Shown piece by piece: positions 1 through 12,991 of a stretch of DNA of 64,000 bases. The position numbers and the translations under genes are program-made. Location of the stretch: assembly GCF_017562075.2 (NCBI RefSeq), contig NC_054082.1, positions 16,681,286-16,745,285 on the forward strand. Direction: 5' to 3'. Numbering within the stretch: the first letter of the stretch is position 1; each line of letters starts with the position of its first letter. The notes beneath the pieces are model-generated. The model ran no database searches. It saw only the letters and a program-made list of their open reading frames with translations, and had not been told where the DNA came from. The DNA is from Anopheles merus. Lineage: Eukaryota > Arthropoda > Insecta > Diptera > Culicidae.

Positions 1-1018
1 ACAGGGGTAGCAGGCTGTGAGCTGGCGGTTAATTGTCACAGTTCTCAGCTGCCTCTACAGTAGCGGTAGTGTGCATTAGTGGGTTGCGAACACGAATGCT
101 ACCGACTGTGACTATTTTTTGTTGTGTGCTGTTCTTCATCTTCATTCAAACAAAAGCGGAACGAACGCCGCTTCTGCTGTGAGACAGGCGAGCGATAGTG
201 ATCTAATTGGGTGGTTGATATGTAGTTGTCGTCCGTTGCATGGAAGAAAGCATTTCCACTGCCCCCGGGGGAGCTAAGGGTGGGGGGTTCGAGCTAATGG
301 TTGGTCCGTTGCAAAAACGATTCGTTGTCACTCGGTTAGTGGGTCACATGTGCCATCGTCTTCTAATATGCATTCAGCCGGGCGAGGGTGAATGTGTACT
401 GTGAGAGGAAAACTCTTATCGTGATTGTGTACAAGCTTGTATAATTTTAAAGTGTTTAATTTTCCCATCTTTTTAGGGCATTTTGCTGGTGAAACAACTT
501 TAACATTCGTCGCTTAAAAAATGTAACTCGCGAACCGTGCCGAAAGGTGTCGCATAAATATCACCTGGCCGTTTCGGAATGTGGATTTTTTTCTCTCTGC
601 CCTATTCTTTCCGCTACACGGCATGTCCTTTGCCATGTTTGCTCTCTGCCCGACCCCATCAGGTCGAATGATCAGCACGTCCAGCGGCAGAATGAAAAAC
701 CGTCCAGCCGCTCAGCGAAGGGAAATGGCGGGATGGCAGCGCAGGTGAAAGATGATGAACGTTACTCACTCCCCCACACGCGTGCTATCATTTGCACTTT
801 CATAAATCATTTTTACTGCGCCCTGCACCCCCTTTTCTCTCCCTGGCCTGTACTCTCATCCTGCATCTCGAGCTTTTGCTTTCGCCCGCCGCTGCTCGAA
901 CGAAGGTGGACTCTTTTTCCCGCTCGTTTTGCTCGTTCAGTTCTCGGAAATTGCCACCAATCCATCTCGCTTTCCCACGCAACGTGCACGCTCTCCATCT
1001 CTTTCACCCTTTCTCTCA

Positions 1019-1078
<60 letters not shown>
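1019..1078. repeat. Compound microsatellite (CT)10(CA)20
   Basis: Perfect CT repeats pass directly into perfect CA repeats with no interruption. Confidence 0.98.
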
Positions 1079-1080
<2 letters not shown>

Positions 1081-1908
1081 TACAGGCATCTCTTATCAGC
1101 GAAGAAAATCGGCGCGAAAAGATGAAGAGCGAGTGCCAGCGCGAGCTGGTGAGAAAAGCGCCCCCTTTTCGAGCACCGTGCAAAGAGGGCTGGGAAAAGC
1201 TTCCCCGGTAAAAGGCTTTCAGCACCCTTTCGCCCTGTCCCCCAGCATTCTGCCGGCTCCGTGTGCGGGATTGATGGATGATGACGTTAGCCCCGGGGTT
1301 GGAGTAGCTCTACATCATCGAGAATGGATTTTCACTACCACGCTGCTGCCTGCCGGTGCGCCGTTTCCGTTACATCGTCAGGGTTGGCCCCGGGGGCGAC
1401 ACCGGGACCTCTACCAGAACCCGAACTCTACGCGGTACATGGGCGATCAGCATCAGCTGTCTCTCTTGCTCTAAGCTCCCCAGAGTTCCCTTGCGGTGGA
1501 TACTAATACTAATTTCCACCAATGGGAATAGATCGTGGCAGCGGATGCGAACGGGTGGGTTCTGATAAGGCAACGGGACAAAATGGGAAGCAAGTGTATT
1601 GCTTTTCTTGTTTATCATTTATCTTTGGCGCAGCTTGCATATTACTCTTTTTTCCCCCCTCTCTGTAAGCTTGCAAGAATCCTTCGCCGCGCTAGAACGG
1701 GACAAACTTAAGCTGCTCCAACGCTTCCGCTTTGTTCTTGCGGTGCTGTGTGCAAAAGAAAGAGGACCGTCCGCCCGAAGGATTCTTTATCATGTGGCCC
1801 CTCTCGGCAGTCTTCCTTCTCCTCGTCCTCCTCCGCTTCCGCGTCCTCCGCCTCGACTAGTTAACTGGGTCGCGTTCCGGCGGTCGTTCGGTTCGTGCCA
1901 CTTTGCCC

Positions 1909-1961
1909 AACCCAACTAAACTGCCAAACCCGACCCGACCCGAACCGAACCGAACGACCCG
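1909..1961. repeat. Degenerate pentanucleotide repeat (CCCGA/CCGAA)
   Basis: Runs of ACCCG and CCGAA units, interrupted once or twice. Confidence 0.7.
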
Positions 1962-3647
1962 AGGTGAAGGAATGCGTTCAAAGCCCAGGGAGGCCCAGAA
2001 GGGTGCCAAAGTTGGACGGAATCTAGCTGCAAAAAGTGACAGGCCAAGCCAGGCCAAGCCATGGCAACCCCGCAAAGGCTTAAGGCGTTGGGCGATGGTT
2101 TCCTCGCTAGCCACACACACCCATACACACACATACATACAAAGAGCAGAGGACCAGGACACCATTAAGCTTTTAAGCTGCAAGCATCCTTGTGTGTTTT
2201 TTTGTCCTATACTCACTGGGCGTGATTTCCTTTCGAAAGAAAAGGGAGAAATAGGAAGAAGTTTAGAAGCCACCGATGGCGGGAAGTGGAGGATATTAAA
2301 GGAGAAAGGAAGAGCTTTGAAATGACACACCATTACTTGGAAAGTTCGTCTAACTTTTGCGGGCGGGCGGTTTCCAGGATGAGGCTCGCTTCTCGGAGAC
2401 CACCAATCGATAGTTGTTGGAAAAGTTTCGCAAGCTCCCCTTTTTGCGACCCTCGTTCCTGGGAAGGATATTTTCTTTATTTAGTTTGTCGTCTCCCATT
2501 TCCCTACTGCCTTGAAGCGTTACATGGCGTTGCCAGTTAGAAGTAGTAAACGAGCGTGTTTAAAACCGGTAATCGAATGCCAACGCCCATACGTTTGTTG
2601 CAATTCAAGGAAACATTGCAATGTATGGTGAAAGATGTTCAAAATTTGCGCTTATATAGATTGAATGAGCCTTATCACACTATGAACAAGTTTATAATTT
2701 GTTTGTTGAAGGTTATGGTTTTATAGGTTGCCCATGTAGTTGCTAGAAATAATGTATTGAAACATACATAAACCGATCTGCCCATAGGTAGATATACTTA
2801 TAGAGCAAATTCTACCATTTTGTACTGTTGGTAAGATGATGAACAATACTTCTTCTAAGACATATACAAAACATGATAAAATATATCGAAGAACATTATG
2901 ACAATTTAAAAACAATTGAAAACTATGAAGCAAATTAAGGAAATGGAAAACAATATATACTAAATGAAATATAAATGTAAAACTTTCAACATATTCAAAA
3001 AGAAAACAAACTAATAGGTTGTAACGTGGAAATAACTATGGAAAGCAATGTAGAGGAAAGATAGAACGCCTTTAAAGAATATTGATATGAATTTTTATGC
3101 ATTTAAAAAGAAATCCATTATCATCGAGAATTAATATTTAAAAGTAGTAATGAATAAAAAAAGAAAAGAATTGATGAAGAAATATCAGAAACCTTTAAAG
3201 AAAGTGGAATATTTCCAATAATTGTGACGCCTTTCCAAAACCCGAAGCCAGTTTAAGTCGATCGATCGAATAGGGTTGTAATCTACCGATATCTGTACCG
3301 AAGTATTCCTTTCTTTTGGCTCGGAATAGAAAGGATCTGGTAGAAAGTACACTTTTCTTTTACTTCCACAGAGATCAGCAAAATAAATGAAAAAAAAAGA
3401 CAACGACAGCGAGAAAAACTCGTACATAAAAAAGCTTCAGCAGTTGAGCTGCTGCTGAGTGTGTGTTTGTCGTTCTTATTTACTACCTTTCGATACCATC
3501 TCCCCCCCCCACCCCTTTCGGCGACTCTTTTCGTTCAACCAAACAGAGCCGATCCGCCACGCTCCACTGTGAAACGCCTCCACCACGATGGCTCCACGAC
3601 CTGCCCTGGCAAAGTATACACACGGGTCTTTCGCTTTTTGCTCGAGC

Positions 3648-3667
3648 TGCAGCAGCAGCAGCAGCAG
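3648..3667. repeat. CAG trinucleotide repeat
   Basis: Six to seven perfect GCA/CAG units in non-coding DNA. Confidence 0.9.
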
Positions 3668-4086
3668 CCAACGAGCCGCACGATGATGTCACCCTATTCG
3701 CCCCCGGGAGGCCAAAGGAGGACCCACCCCGGTCTGACTCCTCCGACCAGCCTGCCCCCGGGGTTCGTGAGGACTCGGTCTTTTCTGCTCCGATTGAACT
3801 CCACCTTCGCGATTCCACCTTCCTATCTTGCTTTTCCCTTCCCAGCACAGTCTTTCAAGCCCTTCCCCTACGTTCTACCCACAAACGCTACTCGCAGCTG
3901 TGTGCGTGCTATGTTGTGAGCCGTTTTAGATGTGTTTGTGTGTGTATATATAAGAAAGTATATACAGCACCTTCTTTTCCTTTCCTTCCCTACACAGGGG
4001 CCGCGTGTCGTGGTGGTAATTCGTTTCGTGAACCTGCGGCGCCATCTTAGCTTCACGATTACAAAAAAAAACGACTAAGAAAGAAA

Positions 4087-4101
4087 CCCCCCCCCCCCCC
4101 C
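4087..4101. repeat. Poly(C) tract, C15
   Basis: An uninterrupted run of 15 C. Confidence 0.95.
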
Positions 4102-4301
4102 AAACCCCTCTCATTCGTACCTGTGTTGGAGTGTATGTATATATACTGGATAGTATTGGAATTAAAAGGAAAGCAAAAAAAAGAAACAACCCCCACGAAA
4201 GACAGTTAACTTTCCTCACCCTTGGCATGGGAAGGAGCACATACACCTGTCGTTTCGTAGTGTAGCGCTTCCCCGTGAGTGTGCGTAAGAGTGAACAAAT
4301 C

Positions 4302-4344
4302 GAGAGAGAGAGAGCGAGAGAGAGAGAGCGAGCGAGAGAGCGAG
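4302..4344. repeat. Imperfect GA microsatellite
   Basis: GA repeats with single C interruptions (GAGAGCGAGA). Confidence 0.95.
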
Positions 4345-4766
4345 AAAACGAGCATAAATGTCATTCAAATGGCGGCCGTACCAGGAAAGGGCAAGAGCGT
4401 TGCCAAGGGAAACTTACCAGCGACTACTAAACGGTTACCCACCCAACCGTCGAACGTTGGTTGCTAGTAGAAGGCACACACACACACATATGCTCCACTT
4501 TGAAACCGTTTGCATCCATCGGATTGGTTTCGAAATTAAGTGAGAAAAGAACCGACCGGTGTCGGTCGACTTCGATATCGTGTGCGTGTGCGGGTTCGTG
4601 TGGTGTTGTGTCGTTGGTGCGAACGGTGCAGCAGTTGGAAGAACAAAGAGAGATAAAATTCACGCGCGCATGTCAAAAGGTCAGACATTGCCACCCATTT
4701 CGGGGCAGGAGCTTTGCTCGACCGTGGGGAAGGTGTTTGTGTGGGCCGCCTCCTCACTCTCTCACT

Positions 4767-4768
<2 letters not shown>

Positions 4769-4800
<32 letters not shown>

Positions 4801-4811
4801 CTCTCTGTCTC
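4769..4811. repeat. CT microsatellite with (CT)14 core
   Basis: The perfect core is 4769-4796, followed by imperfect CT/GT units. Confidence 0.95.
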
Positions 4812-5646
4812 TGCTGCACAGTGGCGGAATCGGAGGATTTTCCACTTCAGGCTGCTCCAAGTCTTCCAGCGGGTAGAGTTAGTGTACCCCCCCTTTAGTT
4901 TTTTTTCCTTCGCTGGATAGCAGCATGCCTGCACAAAGGGCGACATTTTTCACGCCACGATTAGACGCCACAGAAATGGTGCGCTTTCACGAAAGTACAT
5001 CCATTTTCCCGGATGCTTTATGCCGTTATGCTCCACAGTCGATGCGATGGGGCGGATCCGGGTGGGGATTATTTCGATTTGTGAAAGGTTTATTGATGTT
5101 TTTAGCTTTATGTTTCCGCGCCTGGATCGGTACGGCACTGGTGTTTTTTTTTCGTAATCGATTCAATGTTTGGCTGCAGAGTGCATTACATGGGCGGTTT
5201 TGTATCTGCTACATAAATCAGGTTTATGTTAATTTTCCGAGTAATGTGTTTCATCATCTCGATTGGCACGGAGTACACTTTCGGTGTTGCATTCTAACAA
5301 GTAATGTAAAGCCATCACAGTGTTACATTTACTACAAAGGTTATTCTGTGAAATAGATCTGAAGTCTGCGTCTAGGAAAACTTGGTGTAAAGGTGCCCAA
5401 AAGCGGACTTATTGATCAAATTTTATGGAAACATCAATTGGTAGATGAATATAAAGCTTTTCTTCATTTTAGTACATTATTATTACATTTAAATGTATTT
5501 TTCCAACTAATCAATACACAACCCTCCTCCCACAAAGTTATGCAGAGATCTGTACCCATTCGGATCATGTTTTGAGTAAAACTAGGGCACAGAAAACGAG
5601 CTCTTTGAATAAGTGCTATGTAGACATAGATTAAGGGTATAGCTCC

Positions 5647-5706
5647 GACGAATATCAATAGACGAATATCAATAATTTCAATAATCAATCAATCAATCAA
5701 TAATAG
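5647..5706. repeat. 14-bp tandem duplication and AATC repeats at the tail of SINE copy A
   Basis: GACGAATATCAATA is repeated head to tail at 5647-5660 and 5661-5674, followed by (AATC)n up to the SINE body. Confidence 0.85.
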
Positions 5707-5879
5707 TCGGGCTGTACCAGTAGTGGGGCTTGGCTTTCAGTGACTTATAGATTTTATCCATAACATGATAGGGCACAAGTTCTACCGTATGTGGGGGCAC
5801 GGTCCATTCGCGCCTTGAACCCGTGACGGGCATGTCTTTAAGTCGTTCGAGTTGACTACTATACTGCGAGACCGACCAG
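5707..5879 (-). mobile_element. SINE200-like tRNA-derived SINE, copy A (divergent)
   Basis: Read on the minus strand, this copy starts with a tRNA-like part (GTAGTCAACTCG, then GGGTTCAAGGCG as a degraded B box) and continues through a body shared with the copy at 43145-43362 (GCCAAGCCCCAC, GGGGGCAC on the other strand). The body ends early. Its tail side (5647-5706) is made of AATC repeats. No clean target duplication is seen, so it is an older copy. Confidence 0.8.
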
Positions 5880-6301
5880 TAATATTAACTGATAGTAATT
5901 AATATCAATTACATAACTTCAAACAGATTTTTATTCTTTTTAATACATAAAGTAAGACAATTTTATCAAATTTACTTTAAATAATTGAAGCTCATCAAAA
6001 CTTAATAACACTCCGGAAGCATCCGCCTTGTCAAACTCTTAGCACATTAGCATATCTCCTCACCCTCGGGCTCGTCCAAGACCATGACCAGCTTTAATTT
6101 TCTAAACCATAAAGTGCCATTTATTGCCCGCGCCATTGGTCGGCATAAATTAGCACCGATTCAGGCATTCCTCCATCCACGAGCGTGGTCGCGCCTTGAA
6201 GGCAAACGAATTGTCTTTCGCTCAATAGATTCAATCGATTACAAATGATTTCATTTTCTCGCACAGTACACCTGAACTGCCTGACGTAAGCAGTGAACTC
6301 C

Positions 6302-6346
6302 CCACACACGCACACACATACACACACACATACACACACACACACC
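6302..6346. repeat. Imperfect CA microsatellite
   Basis: CA repeats with TA and CG interruptions. Confidence 0.95.
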
Positions 6347-6949
6347 GACACCGATTACGGGCTGATTAATCCGCATTGTCAAAGTGCATCGTGCGTTTTT
6401 CGTCTAGTTTTGTCTTGTCCACCCCTCGGACGGTGTGTGATGAGCTGTCCACGTGCATGTAAATAATAAAAAAACCTTCGCCCGTAGCCGTGCGTCGTCA
6501 GCCACGCTGCTCATTAACAGTGCGCCAACCGAAGGACCTTCACCAGCGTTAGCGCTAGGTGTTAATTAAACGAAATGCGCAAACGCACCACATACGCTCG
6601 CGCACACAGGGCAGTCGCAAATGTGTGCGCGCATCAACAGTGGCCGTGTTTGTTTGTTTCCAATCGAATGATTTATTCCTGCCAATTCGTCTTGCGCATT
6701 TTGCGCGCACGCTGCTGGCGGTGTGTATCGTGACAATTGGTGGTATGGTGAACGGTGGAAGGCAGGAGGATGCTTGCCTGTGCGCGACGATAATTCTCAC
6801 GAGGTCCACCCCCCTCCCCCCCCCTCTCCGCAACTCCAGAACCCATCAGACGCAGATCAGCAGCAATAAGAGAAACTCGGTGGAAGAACATAGTACTGCC
6901 GTAGTACATTTGCTTGCCGGATGGCGCCATCCATGGAAGAAAAAAGTGC

Positions 6950-6953
<4 letters not shown>

Positions 6954-6995
<42 letters not shown>

Positions 6996-6999
6996 ACAC
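6954..6999. repeat. CA microsatellite, (CA)18 core
   Basis: Perfect to about 6990, then one TA interruption. Confidence 0.96.
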
Positions 7000-8384
7000 T
7001 ATCGTCACTTCACCGTCTTTCAGCACGTTCCATGGGCCAATCGAGCCGGACCGGAGGCAATTGTTTTCGCCCATGCCTGGCTGACGCTCACTACGGACGA
7101 CAAATGTCGGAAATGATAACGTACGTCAACATCGTTGATTGATGCCACCAGGGAAGGATGGTGGTTGGCGAGGGAGCAGGAGAGTGTGTGTGTGTGTATG
7201 AGAGTGACTCGTGTGTTCCCGTCACTATTTGCATTCTATTGATTAATGGCCATTTTGATTTGAGCTGATCGTCATGAAACTGTCTGCCGCGCGAGCGACT
7301 GGTCTCATCGGTTAGAAGAATGTGAGGTATAATAAGTCCCAGTAATGGGTTCTTCGTAAATGTTTTATAAAAAAATTGGTTTAATTCTAAATGAGAATTA
7401 ATATTTTCTTATGTACCATCATTCATATTCACCTAAAGCACAATAGAAATCGAAAGGAAATTTGCAAGAATCACGGTAAATAGGTTGTACTTACAAGTTG
7501 CACGCATGCACTGGCCACAAAGCAACCCATGAGAATGGGTCAAACGAACGTCAACAACACCGGCCTTACCGACTATGCCGCAGTATGTCATCACGTTTAT
7601 CTCCTTAGCCCCATCTGATCAGCATCATCAACAGCCGTCTTTCGGCCCAGTGAGTGAACACACTATCACACTATCATCAGCAAATCATCATCATCGTCGT
7701 CGTCGTTGCACGAACATTGTTGTATACGGGACGCGCTCCTATCGCCCTACTCAGCCAGTCACCCAGCCTACTGTGCTGCACACTCAGTTGGTGACGCATT
7801 TTCTAGGTCATTTCAATTAAAAGCCCCCTCTCTCCCCAGCCGTTCGGACTTGATCACAGAATCAAGTCGGTATCAAGCGGGAAACTTTAGATTTCTTCAT
7901 TTTCCAAAGCGAATTGGCTCAGCTCGACCAAAAAAATTGTACCAGAGAAAGATATTTTGCTGTAAAATGTAATACGCTTTGCCAACGCACACAGCCGCAC
8001 AACCTTTCACCCACCCCCGTGTCGCAGTTGTTTGGTAATGGTAGACATTTCAACAGTCCGCAAAAATCCGTTCCGTCTGTCCGACTCAGACACGACCACG
8101 GCCAGATTAGACGCCACAGTCGCAGTCGTAAGTTTTCCGGCCTGGTTAAATATCGTTTACACTTTCACAGGCCCCCGACGCCGCACTCGGGAGCACATCG
8201 CCCACACGCCCACCCAATGGCCCCGGAGGTTTGAAGCAGTTTTGTCCGATGTCACTCGAGGTCAGCAGACGGCAGCCGTTCACGAATACGGCGAGAGCAA
8301 CGATGACCACACAGGAGGGGTAAAATGTGCTGCCCATTACGTTCTGGGGGGAGGTAGTGGTCACTGTCTAGAATTCCCCACCAT

Positions 8385-8411
8385 CACACACACACACACA
8401 CTCACACACAC
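8385..8411. repeat. CA microsatellite
   Basis: CA repeats with one CT interruption. Confidence 0.93.
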
Positions 8412-8558
8412 GCCTTATCAGTTTCCCAGGATCCTTCGGTTCGATTGCGCACGACCTTATCGCCAAAAACACCCTTGGCAGGCCCGTGTGCCTTACGCCC
8501 TTTGTTATAAATTAGAGGTTTTTGTATTACTTTTTACCCTGTGTACTCCCTAATGTTT

Positions 8559-8584
8559 GTGTGTGTGTGTGTGTGTGTATGTGT
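8559..8584. repeat. GT microsatellite
   Basis: GT repeats with one AT interruption. Confidence 0.93.
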
Positions 8585-9731
8585 CCCACTCCCTCCACAC
8601 CCACGTTGACCGTGATTCGGAAGGAGAAGGAGCAAAAAAAAAACCAGCCGACCGCAGTTGTTTTAAAAGATTTCGCTGGCCGGTTTGATTGTTTTCCGCC
8701 CATCCGTGGCCATTATTATCAGTGCGCCCGTGTGCGCTTCTCTTCACTCGGTCAGCGTATTGTTCTCTCTTACCTCCTCTCTCTCTCTCTCTCTCCCTCC
8801 TTTTAAGAGACCATGATGGTCAACCATCTTTCGCGCTGGTCCAACAACAAAAAAGAACATGGAGTACGTACCCCTTATCACGAACGGCCGCGGGGCTGCT
8901 GATACGCTTTGCGAGGTGATACTTGCCGTGGAATAGTGCCGTGGAATAGCGCTGCCACCGTGCTGCTTGTCGAATCCACGACCCCGAGGCGTGAATGTGT
9001 CAGCAATATAGCGGCGAAGAACGGCGTCCGATAATTCGTTGGCTTAATGTATGTTTTTGTTGGTTATTATTTTTTTTCTTTTTTCATTATGTTTAATGAA
9101 CTACCTTTAGTCGAGCATGAAAATGTGAGTGTGTGTGTGTGTGATTTTTTTTTTGGTTCAATTCGTTTGCTCCATTGCGTAAAGCACATTAATGACAGTG
9201 TAAGTCGAGCAAGAAAGGGCAGAGGGGTTATTTTTAGCGATGAAGTATGTCCAGCTTACTACCGCCGCTCCAACCCGGTCCAAACTGGCTTATCAAAAGC
9301 ACTATCGATTGTCGAGCGCTCACAAACGTTTATATCGGTCACGAGCTTCGTTTTGAGCGGGGCGAAAAAAGCCCCCTCTTTCGAAAAAAGAACACCCCAA
9401 AGACCTATTTCGTTCAAACAGCGAAATTGAAATTGAAAAATAGTAAGAAAAAAAAAACACAAAAATGCAAAAGTACTCGTGGACTAACAACGCCAAAACA
9501 AAGGCGCGAACATTTGGCCCAAAAAGTCGGCTCTCCCCCCTTTCTAGCCTGTGTGCGTGTGTCGCCATTTTCAAAACGGGTGTTTTTCACTCCCATAAAA
9601 CACTCCGTTGCCCGGTCAACGGATAATCTGGTCGTTTTGCGGAACCGGAAATGCTAGGAAATTGCAAACAAAACCCCCCAAATTCTCTCTTGGCGAAAAA
9701 AAAGAGTGTAGAAACAAGTTTAAATACGGCA

Positions 9732-9760
9732 CCATCATCATCATCATCATCATCATCATC
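9732..9760. repeat. ATC trinucleotide repeat
   Basis: Nine to ten perfect CAT/ATC units. Confidence 0.95.
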
Positions 9761-10508
9761 GGCAAAAGGGTTGAAAGCGACACAGAACCCCGAACAAATT
9801 CGAATAACACTCTCCAAATACCACCACCACGCGTTGATGATGTTGATGATGGTGACGATGATGGAAAGCGCTTTGTTTGGATGCGACGTGCTGACGAGCA
9901 CTCCACCGTTGACCGGATAATCGAAGAAGGCCACGCGGTGCCACTGCACACTCACATATCAAAACACGCTCACTGGATAGCAGAGGGTAGAGGGAGGGTG
10001 AGAGCGGCGAAGGGGTTGTCGCTTGGGGAAGCAAAATTCCATCACCTGCCATCAACGGATGGCAAAATTAAATCCAAAAAGCCCATCCCATCCCGTTCGG
10101 AAAAGAAAACTGCCCCAGCGCAAACGGTATAAATCACACATGCTTGCTGGGTTTGCTGGGCAAAAGGGAAAAACGAAGGTTTTGCTGCTCCCCAGTGCCT
10201 GCGGCAGGATTTCCATTTCCTTGTCCGTTTCCGTGATGACGAAAATACAAAAAAAGGAAATCATAGCCATTCCGCCATTGACCGTTGAGGCGAGCGTACT
10301 AAAAATGCTTGTACAAGGAGGGGGAGCGTTGGAGTAGCGAGGAACAGGATAAGCCACGGATACGTCCGAATGCGCCATGATGGACAGCATCGGTAGACCC
10401 TTGGGTGGTGGGGGTGGGCAAAATGGAGCCGGGGGAGTTCACAAAACCCCAAGCTGGACCCCGAGACCTCGACGACCAGCGAACAGCGGCCTTTGCCAGG
10501 ACACGTAC

Positions 10509-10532
10509 ACCACACACACACCACACACACAC
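10509..10532. repeat. CA-rich repeat
   Basis: Two short CA runs separated by CC. Confidence 0.88.
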
Positions 10533-11041
10533 CAGCAGTGGTAAAAAAATATGCTCGGAAAAACGGGGCCCCAACGGAGGAGCGCCGATGAAAAACGCGG
10601 CCCGATTTTCCCATCGTATAGTGTGCGGTGAGGAGAAAACAACAGGGTGACTCTGTCACGTCTAATTCGATTTGTGGCCTCTCGCTGCTCTCTCGCTCTC
10701 GTGCTCTCGCACCCCTACGCTCAATCCCCACTCCACAGCGCACTTTTCCCCGTCGGAATGTAAGCAAACCCGCATGTAAGCAGAAGGTGCGCCTGCGAGT
10801 GAGAGAGTGAAACAGCGCTACAGAGCAGCAACCATTTTCATCTCGCTCCCGTCCAACGCTCTACGTGCACGGTACTGCTACGGGCGTGGTTCCAAGCACA
10901 CAGCACAGCGCACTCACTCTCTCTTACCTGCTCTCTCTCACGCAAAACACGCACACACTCCACACACACACACACGCGCTGTACTGCTCTTTCACCCCTG
11001 TGTCGGGCAACGCTGGGTGGCCGCAGCAGACGCAGGGTTTC

Positions 11042-11141
11042 NNNNNNNNNNNNNNNNNNNNNNNNNNNNNNNNNNNNNNNNNNNNNNNNNNNNNNNNNNN
11101 NNNNNNNNNNNNNNNNNNNNNNNNNNNNNNNNNNNNNNNNN
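11042..11141. other. Assembly gap (100 N)
   Basis: Exactly 100 N, the conventional filler for a gap of unknown size. CA and CT repeats lie just upstream (10955-10975). Any frame crossing it is meaningless. Confidence 0.99.
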
Positions 11142-11947
11142 GGGTCATATTTATAGCGAAGGCATTCCCCCTGCCTAAGGCCTTCGGGCGAAATGGTAAG
11201 GCCTTTTCGAACCATTTCGAATGTACCGTACGGAATGCAGCAGCGCTCAAGTGTCGGGTGCGATTGATTTAAAGCCTTCAAAAACGATGGAGCTGATCGG
11301 ATCAAGGGGATGGGTAAAGAGGGGAATTGCACTTGAAAGGGTGGTTAAATTTAGCGCAGCTATCGACAACGTTTTAATTGCCTTTCCTTTCTTGATTACT
11401 CGTTTTTTTTTTTGTTTCGCGAAAGAAAAGGTTTCTTTCTAATCTGCAGCCCGTACCAGACGCAACCACACAACCTTCCGATTTTTTTTTTTCATTTATA
11501 TTTATATCTTTTCAAGATTGATGTGCGTTTCTGCCTCACCACAACCAAAGCCGCCAAACAACGCCAACAATTGGCTACATCACAATACATCATTTCCCCG
11601 CGAACGCAACGCTCGTTGGGATTGCGCGTTTGGAATCGATTGGCAAACCTATTGCACGAACCTGCGATGAGATCAGGATCCTAGCCTGATACATACGATA
11701 AATCCGAACCAAAGCGCTCAACACAATCACAACGAGGGTTTCGGTCTGCTAAGCCCTCGCTTATACAATGGCCAAAGGACACAGGATTTCCATGGTTCGG
11801 TCGTCCGCACCGGCCCACCGGAGCGTTCCCTGGGGACATAATGGAGTGGAAGTGGAGACGCAATTTCGGATTCGTGGCCTGTGCTATGACGCGCCGAGTG
11901 GAGTGGGACAGTAATGCGAATGGTTGATGACATTCATAGCAACGAGC

Positions 11948-11991
11948 ATGATGATAAAGATGATGACGATGATGATGATGATGATGATGAG
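11948..11991. repeat. ATG/GAT trinucleotide repeat
   Basis: GAT units, imperfect on the left and perfect on the right. Confidence 0.93.
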
Positions 11992-12981
11992 TCGCAGTGC
12001 ACAATGGGAAACCGACTCCTGGCTGTAGTCCCGTGGGACGATTGATTTGACGAGCGGAAAATATAGTTGCAAGGATTCGTGCCCAATCCCCCAAGAGGGG
12101 TTGTGTGAGTTCAGGCTTGAAGGGTCTTTTTTGATGCATTTTAGTGACATATTATTTTATTATGTTTATTTATTCGGTAATTATATTCGCTTAATTTTTA
12201 AAGTTCCTCGTTAATTCCAACAGCTCTTGGATCGAAAAAATAAAAGAAATCACTTCACAGAACCAATCTCCAAACTAATGTTAGTTCAATCGTGTGGAAG
12301 CTACAGAAACCCTTCTAAATTACAAAATCCGTTGGCAAACAAGTCCCTTCCTTCCTGGGCGGAGCCCGGCTTGGTTGTACTATTAACGGGCATCATGTTC
12401 CATTCCAACGATGCTCCGATGTGTACTCCCGATCGAGCCAACACACCGTCACAGGACATTCAACCCCATCCAACCAACCAACCAAGTGTAGCTCCATTGC
12501 ACTAGAGTTTTAGTAGTGAAACCACCAACCACGACCACAGTCGGACGATGGTCAGGAAGAGGGTTTTTAGTGCTTGAAGCGTTCGGCTTCGTTGTCGCTA
12601 TCGATAGCTAATTACCGCTGGCCGCAAATGCCCGTTGGTCCGATTCGAAAAGGACGACTCTCCGCTTGGGGAAGGTCACCGTGATCCGGTGATGTTCCGC
12701 TTAATTACCAACCTGATGGTGGATTTGTGGTCTGCGGTCCGTACCAACGCAACAGATCCTTACCACAGAGCGAGAGAGGGAGCGAGCTAGAGAGACCATC
12801 CTGTACCTACTTGCCAGCAAACTAACTGAAGCCATGTTTTTAGTGGTACTCGGTGCTCGAGAGTAGCTGACCGTTTGTCGGCACTGGATCTCGATAGCAT
12901 TTGCGGGCAGCTTAGTTCCAAAGGCTGAGGTTTGGCGCTGTAATTAGCAACTTGAGTTGAGTTGTTCCGGCAACCCCTCCC

Positions 12982-12991
12982 GGGGGGGGGG
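12982..12991. repeat. Poly(G) tract, G10
   Basis: An uninterrupted run following CCCCTCCC. Confidence 0.9.

Larger units (their letters stand above)
1..5706. other. No recognisable gene; simple repeats and an AT-rich island
   Basis: I see no supported coding exon. GC-moderate DNA with CT, CA, GA and C-rich tracts alternates with an AT-rich island at about 2560-3470. Open frames at 547-1211 and around 4460-4900 read through dinucleotide repeats and are not genes. The first 540 bases could belong to an untranslated exon of a neighbouring gene, but nothing proves it. Confidence 0.55.

Noticed and set aside
547..1225. Several overlapping frames with His-Thr, Ser-Leu or Cys-Val runs
   Set aside because: These are translations of the CT/CA array, open in all frames because the repeat contains no stop codon.
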